Shown here one piece after another: positions 7,139 through 18,071 of a DNA stretch of 64,000 nt (the stretch's first letter is position 1; each line of letters starts with the position of its first letter). The DNA comes from Azolla caroliniana (Eukaryota > Polypodiophyta). The notes under the pieces are model-generated. The model was given only the letters and a program-made list of their open reading frames with translations. It did no database searches and was not told the origin of the DNA. A program made the position numbers and the translations under genes. Location of the stretch: assembly GCA_043228905.1 (NCBI GenBank), contig JBHGNT010000006.1, positions 13,578,001-13,642,000 on the forward strand. Reading direction: 5' to 3'.

Positions 7139-9694
7139 GGAAGCAGCAGACGAAAGCCCTCGGACCCGATTCCGGAGAACTCGACATTCGGGCCCTTATG
7201 CCCATGTGAGACCGAGGAGATGGATGACGGTATCAAGGAGTCCTGGCACGATGCCAGCGAAGATGGATGGGAGATGGCCCGCGAAAAGGTCGACGAAGAG
7301 ACCAAGAAACGACCCGACCGGGGACTAAACTGTGCGACGCTCCGATACGGGTGGAGCGTGACCCGGTCGTGGATTGTTTGATCGGGGCTAGATTCGGCAT
7401 GAAGGTGCCGATGCGGGAGAGGGTGCGGAACGAGCTGCCCTCTTTTACATGGGGAGAAAGACCGACCAGGCAAAGGTCAGGTATTGGAAGGAAGGTGATC
7501 AAGGGTTCGGAACGAGTCTGGCAAGGTTGGCATCGGAGCCGAAACTCCGGACATTGGAGAATCAAGCCCAGGCAGGGCTTGATTGATCACAGAGCGGATG
7601 CTATCCACCGACACCACTAAAAGGGGCGGTGGCCCGGACGAGTTGCGGAAAGACGTTGCGAAATCGGTTACCCCACATCCAGTCCGGAGACTTCGGTAGT
7701 TCGGCCGACGTGGCAACGTGAGACCGAAAGAGATGGAAGATGGAGGCGGGATTGCAACAAGGAGAGCGACGACGAGTTCGGGAGAAGTACAGGGGATGAA
7801 GAGGAGAATGAAGACCGGTCCTACGGAGATCCTCACATCGATCTGGCTGTCGGCCCGAGTGTCGGCGTGAGTCCTATAGGAGAGGTCGGTGGCGATAGGA
7901 GAACGGGACCCGGCAATCCAGAGAATGACGGATGGACCCGGACGAGAACCGGGCGGAGCGGACTCCCGGATAACCATTCCGGGAGGGAGGAAGAGAGCAG
8001 GCCTATGAAGAGGCCGAGAACATGGTACGTCGGTACCACGGGAGAGGGTGTGGAGTGAGCGACCCTCTCGGCTTGCGAAAGAAGGAAGACCTGGGATAAG
8101 AGTAAGAGATACGACGAGCCCGAGGAGGATCCTTCACACCGGTTCTATAGACTCCGGAGGGGTGGTTTGCGGAGATCCCCACACCGATCCGGCAGTTGGC
8201 CCGAGTGCTGGCGTGAATCCTATAGGAGAGATCGGTGGCGGCAGGTGAACGTGACCAACTGAAGAGGCCGATGTGGAGGATGGCGAAGGCAGAGCGGTGC
8301 TGCTGCGACCTTACACACATTGGTTCTAGAGACTCTGGCGGCCGACAACAAGAGCCGGCGTGAGACCTAGAGGGAAGAACTGTGGCGGTGGCAAGGCGGG
8401 CAAACCGAGGTCCCATGAAGATCCTCACATCGATCCGGCGTGAGTCCTATAGGAAAGGACGGTGGCGGCAGGTGAACGTGATCGGATGACGGAAGCAGAG
8501 AAGGAAGGTATCAGGCCGGCGAGGCGGCTACGAACCGAATCGGACCTACCGGCAAGGTCATGAGCATAAGGAAGTCCGGTCCTACGAGATCCCCACACCA
8601 GACCGGAGACTCTGGCAGTTCGGCCAGTGTGACAATGTGAGACCTTGAGAGAAGGCTGGTGGCAGCGGGAAACGGGACCCGACTACGCGGAAGACACAAG
8701 GAGAGTCCGGGAGGGACTCAAACAAAAGACACCCGAATTTCGGCAAGCAACGAAACGAAGACCGGTCCTATGGGATCTTCACACCGATCCGGAGACTCGA
8801 GCCGTTCGTCCAACAAGGCAACATAAGACCGAGAGAGAAGGATGGTAGTGGCAAGGAACGAGACCCGACATCGACAAGAGCCGGCAAGGGAAAGTACGGG
8901 CGGTGTGCCAAGCCGGGAATGGCACACCCAGGATTGAAGAAGAATTGTGCAAGTGGCCATCAAGGGCCGAATCGGAGCACAACTAAAGGACGGCACGCAC
9001 ACGGTGGTGCCGGGAGACCGGAAAGGATCCTCCACACCCGCTTCGGAGATCTCGGCGGCTCGATCAGAGTGGCGACGCATGGCGTGGCAAGCCAAGCCCA
9101 AGATGACAAGCTGGTGGGGGCGAGGGGACAACGACAAGCGAATGGCTTCAACCCGGCGGCAACGGCGCAAGACGAGAGGGGGGGCCAAGCAGGCTACTAC
9201 GGGTATTCCTCGGGCGTAGAGGATGCCCACAGGCAAAGGGGAAGCAGTCGTGACGGGACTTCACATGCACCGACCCTAGAGATTCCGGCATCTGGCCCGA
9301 GAGCCCGTGTGATATCGAGAGTGGTAGACAGTAGGAGCGGGAAAGACGGCGACCAAGACAACGCGACAACAGACTGAGGCCAAGTGGGCCGTTACGAGCA
9401 CTCCTCAAGCGGAGGATCTCGGACTTACGGCGGATAGCGGCGCGTGCATACGGCCGAGCGAAGGGCCAACAACGAAGTACGCGTGCTACGGGGTCACGGA
9501 GAACGACCTATTGACGGGTCAAATGAGCCTACGGAGAGGGAAGCGCACGAGGATGAACCAGACCCGGGCAGCGAGGACGACCGATTCGAAGTGAATGGCG
9601 ATCCGGAGGACGAAGGGTAAGCGCGGGCCGGTCTTCTCCGGCAAAGAGTCTATTTTGGCGGATACCGGTGGATGCGCGGTTAGGTGGGGGCGGA
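7139..9694 (+). repeat. Degenerate repeat field in element N
   Basis: No gene is supported. A G/A-rich module recurs roughly every 100-200 bp with substitutions and indels: gatcc.cacaccgatccgg, then agactc.ggc, then a gtgagacc/gtgagtcctatagg block, then gagagaaggnnggtggc. Copies are visible near 7820-7900, 8130-8260, 8310-8490, 8575-8680, 8760-8870, 9020-9080 and 9260-9340. Many short frames on both strands cross the field, but none is conserved between copies. Confidence 0.6.
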
Positions 9695-10417
9695 TGTCGT
9701 GGAGAAAACCGTCCCTAGGCGGAATCGGAGAATTTCGGGAGAATCGGCGGTGTGCACCATGTGCACTCACCCTTGTAGAAACGTGTGAATAGTAGGAGCC
9801 AAGTCGGGACAGAGAATCCCATGTAAGTCGGGATTTATCCCACATTGTAACGCATCCCTCTCCTTGTTCTATAAAAGGAAGGGAGCCCCCTTTGTGAAGG
9901 GGTTGCCCATTTTGAGGTGTAAGGGTATACCATTTTGTGTTTCTAGGGTTAGCTACATTCTTTCCTTTCTTCTTCTTTCCTCTGCTTCTTCCTCTTCATC
10001 GTTCTGTGTATCGAGCCTTGGCATTTGGTGTTTTTGTTTTCTGCCTCGTCCATTGTGCAAGACCCCGCTCGACGCGACAAGCTCGAGAGCTCCCCGACTA
10101 GCGGCTTGGTAGTAGACGACTGTTGTAACCTGAGCTACTTATGTCGGGCTCGATGCTAGTATTGTATCTTAGTCTTGTAATATATGCGTGGAGGGTTCTG
10201 CGTATCGGTGTCTGTGTGGGTGTTTTGGTGTTCTCTTACCTCCGTTTCTGTACATAAGGGCGTGAGTTGGGTCGGCGTGGTGTGTGTGTGTGTGTGTGAG
10301 TCGATGTCAAGCGCGCTCTCTCTCTCTTTCTCTCTCTCGTTCTCGGCTTCCCTTCTTCCCTTGTCCGAGACCCCCGTGGTCCCGCCCTTCTACACGCACG
10401 CGCGTAATAACGCGACA
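9695..10417 (+). repeat. 3' LTR of element N (723 bp)
   Basis: It begins TGTCG and ends CGACA, directly after the purine tract aggtgggggcgga. A TATA box (CTATAAAAGG, 9870-9879) marks the promoter. Downstream are pyrimidine-rich stretches, a GT microsatellite (about 10282-10298) and a CT tract (about 10316-10340). After 10417 the copia integrase frame of element F begins (NGVAE region). Confidence 0.75.
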
Positions 10418-12794
10418 ACGGCGTGGCCGAATGTCGGAATTGGACGTTGGTAGAAGCAGCAAGGGCGATGCTAGAAGAGAAATGCATGCCCTGGATTTTT
10501 TGGGTTGAAGCAATTCGGACAGCCATCTACATACAGAATCAGATATCTGCCTCAGGGACAAAGGTGTCGCCGCACGAACTATATTTCGAGTGGAAGTCGA
10601 ATTTGGCGCACCTTCGGGTACTTAGTAGTATTGCGTATGTGCATGTGTTGGATGAAAAGCGGAACAATATGGATGCAAAATCCAAGAAGTGCATCCTGGT
10701 TGGCAACTCCAACGAGCAGAAGGGGTATAAGTGCTACAACCCCCATTTGAAGCAAGTCTGAGTTAGCCATGATGTCGTCTTCGACAAATCAGCATCTTGG
10801 TACCTCGCATCATCCGAAGCTGAGCCTATTATTGCGAATGAGGCGACAGAATCCGGCACAGAGGGAAGTGTTGCGGAATCTGAACGACCGAATAGTCCGA
10901 CTTCCTTCATGATTAGTGGACCGAATCGAGATTGGTTGAGCAGGAGCGGTCAATTAGATGACGAGCCGACGAGTAGCAAAGACTCGGTCGTGCTCTCCCC
11001 GTGCAAGGAACCAAGGAGACAGTTCATGCACAAAGAGAAAGGGAAGATGAAGATGCAAGAATATGACACCGATAGGGAAGAGTCGGATCGGAGCGAATCC
11101 GACTCCGAAAAGCAAGAAGACGAACCTCTGGAGAAGAGGTCAGAGTCGGTCAAGAGGGCCAGCAAATGGGCAAAGCAGAAATTGCGCTGATCTACCCACC
11201 AGAAGCACCCCATAGTTCGGTACGAATATAATGAATCTATGGCGCATCATTATGCGTACATGGTGAAGGTGCCAGTCATGCGTGAGCCAAAGAGCTACGC
11301 CGAAGCGACTAAGGATCCGAAGTGGCAAAAGGCCATGGAGGAAGAGATGCACATGATCACAGAGAATGAGATGTGGGACTTGGTGGACGTACCGAAAGGC
11401 GTGAAGCCGATCGGTTGCCAGTGGGTATACAAAGTCAAATACAACATTGATGGCTCCGTCAACCAGTACAAGGCCTGGTTAGTGGCAAAGGGCTATGCAC
11501 AACAACACGACATCGACTACGATGAGACGTTTGCGCCGGTCGCAAAGATGATGACTGTCCGTGTCTTGCTTGAGGTGGCAGTGGCGAAGGGGTGGCATCT
11601 ACATTAGATGGATGTGAGAAACGCGTTCCTGCACGGCGACCTTGAGGAACAACCCCCCAGATTTCAGTCCGGAATGAACACGTCCGTTGTTTGCCGACTG
11701 AAGAAGTCCCTTTACGGATTAAATCAAGCCCTGCATGTCTGGAACGCGAAGATCACGCAAGGAATGCGTCAGATGGGGTTTGCTGCGTCAAAGTCGGACT
11801 CTTCACTGTTCATCTGCAAGGTCGGGACGACCCGGTAAGCATTTGGCTTTTTGTTGATGTTTTAGTCATTGCCGGTGCCGACCCAGACGAAATTGACCGT
11901 GTCAAGTCTAACCTCGCAACATCCTTTGACATGAACGATCTTGGGGAACTTCATTACTTCCTCAGGATCGAAGTGATCCACACCCCGGAAGGCATACTGA
12001 TCAGTCAATGCCACTTTGTGTTGAGTATGCTCTTCAACTTTGGTATGATGGAATGCAAGTCCATCTCAACTCCGTTGGATAGGAATGTGACGCTCCACCC
12101 CCAACTCCGGAACGACATGCGACCCGAGAAGATTCGGACAAATAGTCGGAAACCTCATATATCTGATCATCACCCGACTGGACCTCAACTATCTAGTTGG
12201 ACCGATTAGTCAATTTATGGCGCATCCAACCATGGAGTACCTTCAGTGCACCGAATCCCCAGGTATGTCAGCGGCACTAAGGACAGGGAGTTGTTGTATC
12301 GGAATGGTGTAGCCAAACAACTTGTCGGCCACACGGATGCCGATTGGGCTGAAAATGTTGGCAACCGTAGGTCTACATCCGGATATGCGTTTTCACTTGA
12401 AAGTGTCGCTGTCGCCTAGAGCAGTAAGAAGCAACCGACAATGGCATTGTCGGGCACCGAGGCCAAGTACCGAGGAGCGGTTGTCGCGACATGCGAAGCC
12501 ATATGGCTCAAGAGGCTTCTAAAGGATCTGTAGTTGGAGGTGTCCAATCCGACAATGATCTACTACAACAACCTTAGCAACATCCAGCTAGCGAGGAACC
12601 CCATTTTTCACGCTTGGACCAAGCACATTGAGGTGGACTACCATTTTGTCCATGAGCGTGTCCTCTCCGGTGAAGATCTTCACCAAACCTCTCAGCCTGG
12701 ACAAGTTGCAACATTTGTCGGAGATGCTTGGCCTTTAGCATCTCGACATGCCGCACTTGAGGGGGAGAAAGGAGGAAACCGGAACGGGAACTAG
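10418..12794 (+). pseudogene. Copia pol of element F (integrase C-term, RT, RNase H), decayed
   Basis: Integrase C-terminal part at 10423-10761 (NGVAECRNWTLVEAA, then the LVGNSNEQKGYKCYNP block). Acidic linker to about 11200. RT from 11239 ([27 protein letters not shown]), with an in-frame TAG before MDVRNAFLHGDLEE (11605). A frameshift near 11835 precedes the catalytic motif, which reads F-V-D-V instead of Y-V-D-D. RNase H at about 12250-12700 (DADWAENVGNRRSTSGYAFS, with TAG inside). Several stops look like CAG to TAG changes. The gene cannot yield active polymerase. Confidence 0.88.
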
Positions 12795-13326
12795 GAAAAC
12801 AGGTAAAAGAGCCGAAGAGACAGTGGGAGACAAGAAGAAGAAAGGAAGCCGAGTTGACTGAAGAAGTCGTCATGTCCGAACAAGTTGGAACAAGCAGAGA
12901 TGGTGACAGAGTCAAGAAGGATAGATCCAACTAGAAGGAGAAGGCCAAGACCCGGACGTGGTCTGATGTGGTAAAGGGCCGGAAGATTGAGGATGAATTG
13001 GGGAGAGCCAATTCGGACAAGAGCTGGAATGAATAAGAGTAACCTGATTAGGAGGAGATGGTTCAACTGAAGGCCAAACGGACGAGGAGGTAGCGGAAGT
13101 CGACACCGACATGGAGGAACCGATGGGTCGAGACGCATCGAAGTTGCAACAACGGAGGAGCTGAGATGGGCCTTATGAGCAGACAAGCCGACCAAGAAGG
13201 TCGAGGTGCGCGGGACCGGACGGGTTGTGGAAAGCTGAACTAGATGGGTCGAGGAGCGCGAGCAAGGCGGGAAGACACCAGGAGGAGCCGAAGGAGAGGA
13301 CCGGTGGACACACATAGTAGGGGGAG
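12795..13326 (+). pseudogene. Lys/Arg-rich tail downstream of RNase H, element F
   Basis: This 530-bp segment lies between RNase H and the LTR. It keeps blocks shared with element E: AKTRTWSDVVKG, DKSWNE, LKAKRTRR, EMGLMSRQAD. Several stops and frame breaks interrupt it here. The segment ends at the purine tract before the LTR (ggggag). Function is unknown; in E the equivalent stretch is open for about 185 codons. Confidence 0.55.
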
Positions 13327-13748
13327 TGTTGAGTGGGCAAGCTCAACCGGATCCGGATCGGCTGAATAATCCAGAGCCGGATTGGTATCCGTAATGGAGA
13401 ACCGGATAGGTGTCCGGAACGTAGAGCTGGATTGGAGAACCGGTAGGCCGTTGGAGCCTACGGTCCGAATATAGTATGTAGGCATATTCCTTGGAGTTAG
13501 TGTTAGTCGCTCGTATGAGCATTGAAGTACATGTCGATACTTCTGTCAGTCCTATTAAGGACTTGTATAAAAAGTGTTTTGTAGGACATTTGTATACACA
13601 GATTGTTATTATTTTGAATTGAGTTTTTACTATTCTACTCTCTCTGTCTCTCTTGTATATTCAAGCTTTGCATTAAACCTCCGTTCTGTGTTCTGCTGTT
13701 ATTCGGACTAGCCGGTTTTGTCTTAGCTTCCGCACATTATCTTTTATA
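13327..13748 (+). repeat. Copia LTR of element F (422 bp)
   Basis: It begins TGTTGAG after the purine tract ggggag. It has a CCGG-rich U3 with 2-3 short repeats of the ggagaaccggat type, a TATA box (TATAAAAA at about 13566), a pyrimidine-rich leader and an eroded end (attatcttttata). It is followed by unrelated sequence, not by a primer site. It may be F's 3' LTR, or an LTR shared with element E in a tandem arrangement. Confidence 0.75.
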
Positions 13749-14155
13749 GGAGACATTTGTGAAAGAGAACCATAACACATCATCTTTCCGGCAAGAGATA
13801 ACTCATATAAATTCTTACAATGCATAGACAAGTCGTGAAGAGTTAAGTCACCATAACTCTCAACACGTGTCCCCTTTAGATTTCCCCAAAATTTAGCACA
13901 TGCATGTGCTTTCTCTTGCATTTGGACAAATTGTTGAGTAATTTCCCATATTCTTCTCCTTCTTTGAATAAGCCTTTTACACTCATGCAAATGCTTTTGG
14001 TAATTTTCAAACTATATATTTAACTATAAATAAGTTAACTATAAAGTAACTAAAATTGACTAATACTAAGTTTAAACTAACTACACTTAAATCATTCCTA
14101 GTATATAGTCACTTTAAATTAAATGTAAGGTAAGCTAAACTTAGTGTCCTCGCCT
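13749..14155 (-). pseudogene. Unrecognised gene fragment between F LTR and E gag
   Basis: On the minus strand an open frame from 13990 (MHECKRLIQRRRRIWEITQQ onward, with C and H residues) runs down to the LTR edge, where it passes into LTR sequence. To its right (13991-14155) the DNA is AT-rich and intron-like. I do not recognise the family. It replaces the expected 5' LTR, primer site and start of gag of element E, so it came in with an insertion or rearrangement. Confidence 0.3.
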
Positions 14156-14893
14156 CCTGTGTGCATGATCAGATGCTCGACTACATCAAGGATGCAAAGA
14201 CGCCGAAGGAGGCTTGGGAAAATCTATGGAAGATTTTCGGAGCGAAAGTTGTAGCTTTGGCAAGAGCTGAACAACATCCGGCAAAGAAACATGTCGGTTA
14301 CAAACTACACCACCAAGATAAAGGAGATTTGTGACGCGCTCAGGTTCATCCACATGATGGTGGACGAAGATGAGATGGTACAAATCTGCCTCGGAGGTCT
14401 AGCACAAAGGTACAAGCCTATCTGGACAACTATCCTCACTCGAGAGAAGCCACCATCCTTCTTTGACTTGCAATCAATGCTGATGGTTGAAGAAAACCAC
14501 ATGAGTGGGTCCAGGACCATTCAATCGGACAACCAGATGATGTACACCGGAGCAGATTGGCCCCGTCGGCGTGGTGGACGCGATGGGTTGGTACACAATT
14601 GAGGCGGCTGGCAGGAGCAGGACCGAAGGCACAGAGGTAGTGCCGACAACAGTTCTGGACCCTCCACAAGCAGGGGGAGTCAAGCTAGTGCCGAAAACCG
14701 GCAAGGAAAGGCCGACACGAAATGCTGGTATTGTGACAAGAAAGTCCATAGAGAAAGCGAGTGCTAGAAGAAGCGTGCCGATTCGGATAAATCCGGATCC
14801 GGCAAGACCGGACAGGGAAACCAACAAAGCTCGCACTACGTAGAAGGATCGGAAGGATCCGGAACCGGGAAGACCGGTAAAGGGCCGACCTTC
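14156..14893 (+). pseudogene. Copia gag remnant of element E
   Basis: It starts abruptly in the middle of gag (DYIKDAKTPKEAWENLWKIF), matching the gag of element G (SYIRDAKTPKDAWANLKRIF). It continues with VTNYTTKIKEICDALR and SFFDLQSMLMVEENHM. Frames shift at least once near 14280. A zinc-knuckle block is recognisable only in a shifted frame near 14720-14780 (CWYC region). Not functional. Confidence 0.75.
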
Positions 14894-16646
14894 GTGATGA
14901 AGCACAAGGCTAACTCGATGAAGAAGACTACTTTCAAATCGGAGGAAGTATGGTACGTTGATTCCGGAGCATCCAACCACATGACGAGTCATGAAGAGTG
15001 GTTCTCTTTTTTGGAGAAACTGGAACAACCAGGGATTGTCGAAACCGGAGACGACACCCCTCACCCGATTGTGCCTGTCAAAGAAGTCCCTTTAAACCAT
15101 GTCGGACAAAAGGGGAAGTTGATGAACGTACTACACGTTTCGACTATTACAAAGAACCTGGTGTCGGTTGGACAAATCGTCGACTAAGGGATGCAGGTGC
15201 GGTTTACGCACCTCGGGTTGTGCTTCATCGAGGAAGAAGGCCGGATAATTGCGCAAGGGCGCAGAGAAGGGAGGATGTTCATCCTCAACACTAATGACGT
15301 CGACACCGCCATGTTTGCCAAAGGACAGAAGATTGAATCAGACATCGATCTCTGGCATAAGTGGATTGGCCACGTCAATTACCGGAGGCTTTAGGACCTG
15401 CAATCGAAATAGGTTATGTTCGGATTGCCGAAATTCAGTGGCCGGAAGGCCCAAATTTGTGAAGCTATCAACTCGGGAAGCAACACCGGCTTCCATTCCC
15501 CACCGAACGATACCAGAGCCGTAACAAGCTCGACTTAATCCATTGAGATGTATGGGGACCAACACAAAATGTTAGTCTTGGTGGGAGTCGGTATTTCTTC
15601 TCCTTCATCGACGACTACAATCGGCACACGTGGATCTACAAAATCGAGAAGAAAAGCGAAGTCGTCGACTGTTTCCGGAACCTTCAAAGCTTAGTTGAAA
15701 GGGAGACGGAGAGGAAGATCAAGTGCGGTCTGATGGCGGAAAAGAATACTTTTCCGTCCAATTGAATTGTTATCTATAGTAGAACAGAATTCGGAGAGAA
15801 TTCAGCTGCCGATACACACTGGAACAAAACGGTGTGGCCGAGAGAAAGAACCGGTCAATTGTGGACATGGCGAGGACAATGCTGGAGGAGAAGAGCATGC
15901 ACAAATTCTACTGGGTTGAGGCGATCTGGACGACCTTCTAATTCCAAAACCGGATCGGAGACAAGGTGTTTGCACACGAGTTGTATTTCGGGCGCAAGCT
16001 GAATTTGAGGCAGCTTCGGATATTTGGTAGCATAGCATATGTGCATGTACCGGATGAGAAGCGAAGGAAGCTAGATCCGAAGTTGGAGAGGTGCATCTTA
16101 GTGGGTTACTCACATGAGCAGAGGGGTATAAGTGTTATAACCCCCAGACTAAACAAGTTCGAGTAAGCCGAGATGTCGAGTTTGATGAGTCAGCATCATG
16201 GTACTCTCTACCGACTCCAACATCCGACTCCGATCCGATTCTGGAAGATGAGGGTAGTGAGCCTGAGGAGGTCCAAGTAGAAGATGAAGAGTTAAGCACT
16301 CTAGAAGAGAGTCCGATCTCATTCTGGCTAAGTGGACCAAATGAGTGGCCGAGTCGGGATGACCAGTCGGGTGAAGTACTAATGAGTAGTGGAGACTTTG
16401 CCATACTCTCCTCGCGCAAGGAATCGAGGAAACCGTTCACGCTCAAACAGAAGGGGAAGAAGAAGATGCCGGAATACGATACCGGTAGTGAAGGGTCGTA
16501 TCGGAACGAATCTGACCCCAGAAAGGAAGAAGGCGTATCTTTAGAAAGGAAGTTCAAACCGGCCAATAAGGGCCTCAAACCGGGTAACGAAAAGTTATGC
16601 CGGTCAACTCGTCAAAAGAAAACCATCATGACGTACAGGTACAATG
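14894..16646 (+). pseudogene. Copia protease and integrase of element E, decayed
   Basis: Protease: EVWYVDSGASNHM at about 14947-14986. GAG-pre-integrase: LWHKWIGHVNYRRL near 15351. Integrase core is fragmentary (SFIDDYNRHTW, then VAERKNRSIV near 15835). The C-terminal block FGSIAYVHVPDEKRRKLD is at about 16023 onward, then an acidic linker to SFWLSGPNEWPSR and RSTRQKKTIMTYRYN. In-frame stops occur (TAA at about 15185; TAG at about 15393 and 15412). Element B cuts the frame at 16646. Confidence 0.85.
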
Positions 16647-17083
16647 TGTCAGGAACAGTAATAAGATAGAGAAGGAATTAGTACTAAAAGAAGGATTAGT
16701 ACTAAGAGAGGTGAAGAAATCTTGAGAGAAGGACAGAGTGAGTGAGAGGGAGAGAGAGAGAGAGATCGAGAGAGGGAGTGAGAGTGATGATAAGAAAAGA
16801 TATATATTATGTGAGGAGAATATACGGTAGTAGCTAGGAGGCTTAAGACTAGCGTTGAACCGATTTGGTTCGAAATAATGCCTTGTGCCTCATTTTATAG
16901 TGTTCTCAGGAGTACTCCTAAAGTTTCTAGAATGTTCCAGAGAAATCTGGAATACACATCAATTTTCTATAATAAAACTTAAATGAAAATAATATCTTAT
17001 TTATTACAATAGATGGTATAATGGTTAAGAGCTCGAACTATGTAGCATAAGGTCATGGGTTCGAGTCTTGCCATATCATGACA
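16647..17083 (-). repeat. 3' LTR of element B (437 bp)
   Basis: On the minus strand it begins TGTCATGATATGG and ends CCTGACA. The TATA box is at 16893-16899 (minus). A GA microsatellite lies at 16735-16790. Near 17014-17067, on the plus strand, there is a tRNA-like stretch (A-box-like TGGTATAATGG, B-box GGTTCGAGTC). Confidence 0.92.
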
Positions 17084-17096
17084 CTATCCCCCCTTT
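17084..17096 (-). promoter_or_regulatory. Polypurine tract of element B
   Basis: On the minus strand, AAAGGGGGGATAG abuts the 3' LTR start at 17083. It is the counterpart of the tract at 5778-5792 in element A. Confidence 0.88.
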
Positions 17097-18066
17097 AAAA
17101 CAACGAGTGTCATGAATTGTTTTGGATTGAGGACCCGGTTTGTTTGGATATTGACGATGGAAGTCTTCAAGAAGAGCACGAGCATTGGTCACATTCTCTA
17201 TCGGTTCCCAAGTATGCTTGCTAGGACTATATCCTAGCCAATCGACTAGATAGTAAAGCTTGTTGCGAACAATCTTGGAATCAAGGATGGCGACAACCTC
17301 GTACTCAGGTCCCTCTTCAAGCTCGATCGGGGGTGGAGGTTGTGTAATACGTCCTGGGATGGTGCTATCTTGATAGGGTTCGAGGAGAGAACTATGAAAC
17401 ACCAGATGTATCCGAAGTTGCGGAGGTAGATTGAGACGAAAAGTGACATCATTAATCTTTCTGATAATATGGAAAGGACCTAATCGCCAATAATCCAACT
17501 TCTCGCATGGGCGAGTAGTCTTGATGTGTCGTCGTAGTAGCCATACCCGATCTCCAATGTTAAAACTGGATGGAAGTCAATGAAGATCCGCATAAACCTT
17601 GTGTGTTTGTTGAGCTTGCTGGAGATGAGTAGATAAATCCACTTGTATCTTGCGTAACCACTCCAAACAATCCTCTACGCAAGGATTTGTCGACAAATTT
17701 GGGGTTTCAAATACACACCACCGGGGGTGACAGCCCGTATAAGCATAAAATGACGTAACTTTAGTCGATGCGTGGACAGAGTTGTTATAGGCAAATTCGG
17801 TGAAGTGGAGAATATCTGCCCAATCATCTTGATGATAGCTTAGAAAGCACCGAGGATACTGCTCCAACGTTTGATTTGTTCGTTCTGCTTGGCTGTTGGT
17901 TTGTGGGTGGTAGCCGGAGGAGAGGTTACAAGTGACCTTGAGCATTTTAAAACGGTGCTTCTAGAATTTCGATATGAATTGGGGTCCACAGTTGCTGATG
18001 ATACTATCGGGAAGGCCATCATGTTGACATACTTCACGCATGACAATTTCGGCAGTTTCTTCACTA
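17097..18066 (-). pseudogene. Integrase C-terminal part and chromodomain of element B
   Basis: From 18066 down: a piece of the integrase core (GLPDSIIS and HPQTNSQAERTNQTLEQY, the latter carrying the catalytic Glu), FAYNNSVHASTKV, a GPY/F-type block (LGPFHIIRKINDVTFRL, HLVFHSSLLEPY) and a chromodomain (EYEVVAILDSKIVRN, YLVDWLGY, TWEP). A stop at about 17577 and frame breaks near 17945 interrupt it. The rest of the integrase lies at 28343-28882, beyond element C. Confidence 0.88.
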
Positions 18067-18071
18067 GAGAT

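Larger units (their letters stand above)
1..10417 (+). mobile_element. Element N: non-autonomous LTR retrotransposon, 5' end outside window
   Basis: The right end is an LTR (9695-10417) opening TGTCG and closing CGACA, preceded by a purine tract (9682-9694). The internal part visible here has one gag-like ORF (33-406 joined to 6319-7138 once element A is removed) and then 2.5 kb without protease, reverse transcriptase or integrase motifs. It is therefore likely a non-autonomous element of the LARD or gag-only kind. It sits in the integrase of copia element F, whose frame resumes at 10418. The 5-bp target duplication would be acggc (10418-10422), but its left copy lies outside the window. Element A (407-6313) is nested inside. 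Confidence 0.7.
10418..13748 (+). mobile_element. Element F: 3' half of a Ty1/copia element
   Basis: It starts in the integrase (NGVAE motif) where element N inserted and runs through reverse transcriptase, RNase H, an extra basic tail and an LTR at 13327-13748. It is the same family as element E, sharing motifs such as [13 protein letters not shown] and the same LTR start TGTTGAG. The 5' half should lie to the left of the window beyond N. Confidence 0.85.

Noticed and set aside
6295-9408. Many minus- and plus-strand frames of 60-190 codons across element N
   Set aside because: GC-rich repeat DNA with few stop codons; frames are not conserved between the repeated modules. Only the frame joining 33-406 to 6319-7138 is kept.
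7139-9694. Protease or polymerase genes in element N
   Set aside because: No DSG/DTG, YxDD, DD35E or zinc-site pattern found in any frame.
13673-13990. Full minus-strand gene
   Set aside because: Its last ~25 codons run into LTR sequence, so the frame is chimeric; only 13749-13990 could be real and I do not recognise it.
17010-17070. tRNA gene in the LTR of B (and on the minus strand of A near 440-510)
   Set aside because: A- and B-box-like sequences are present, but acceptor and T stems do not pair well, so it is not a functional tRNA. Kept only as a tRNA-like motif finding.
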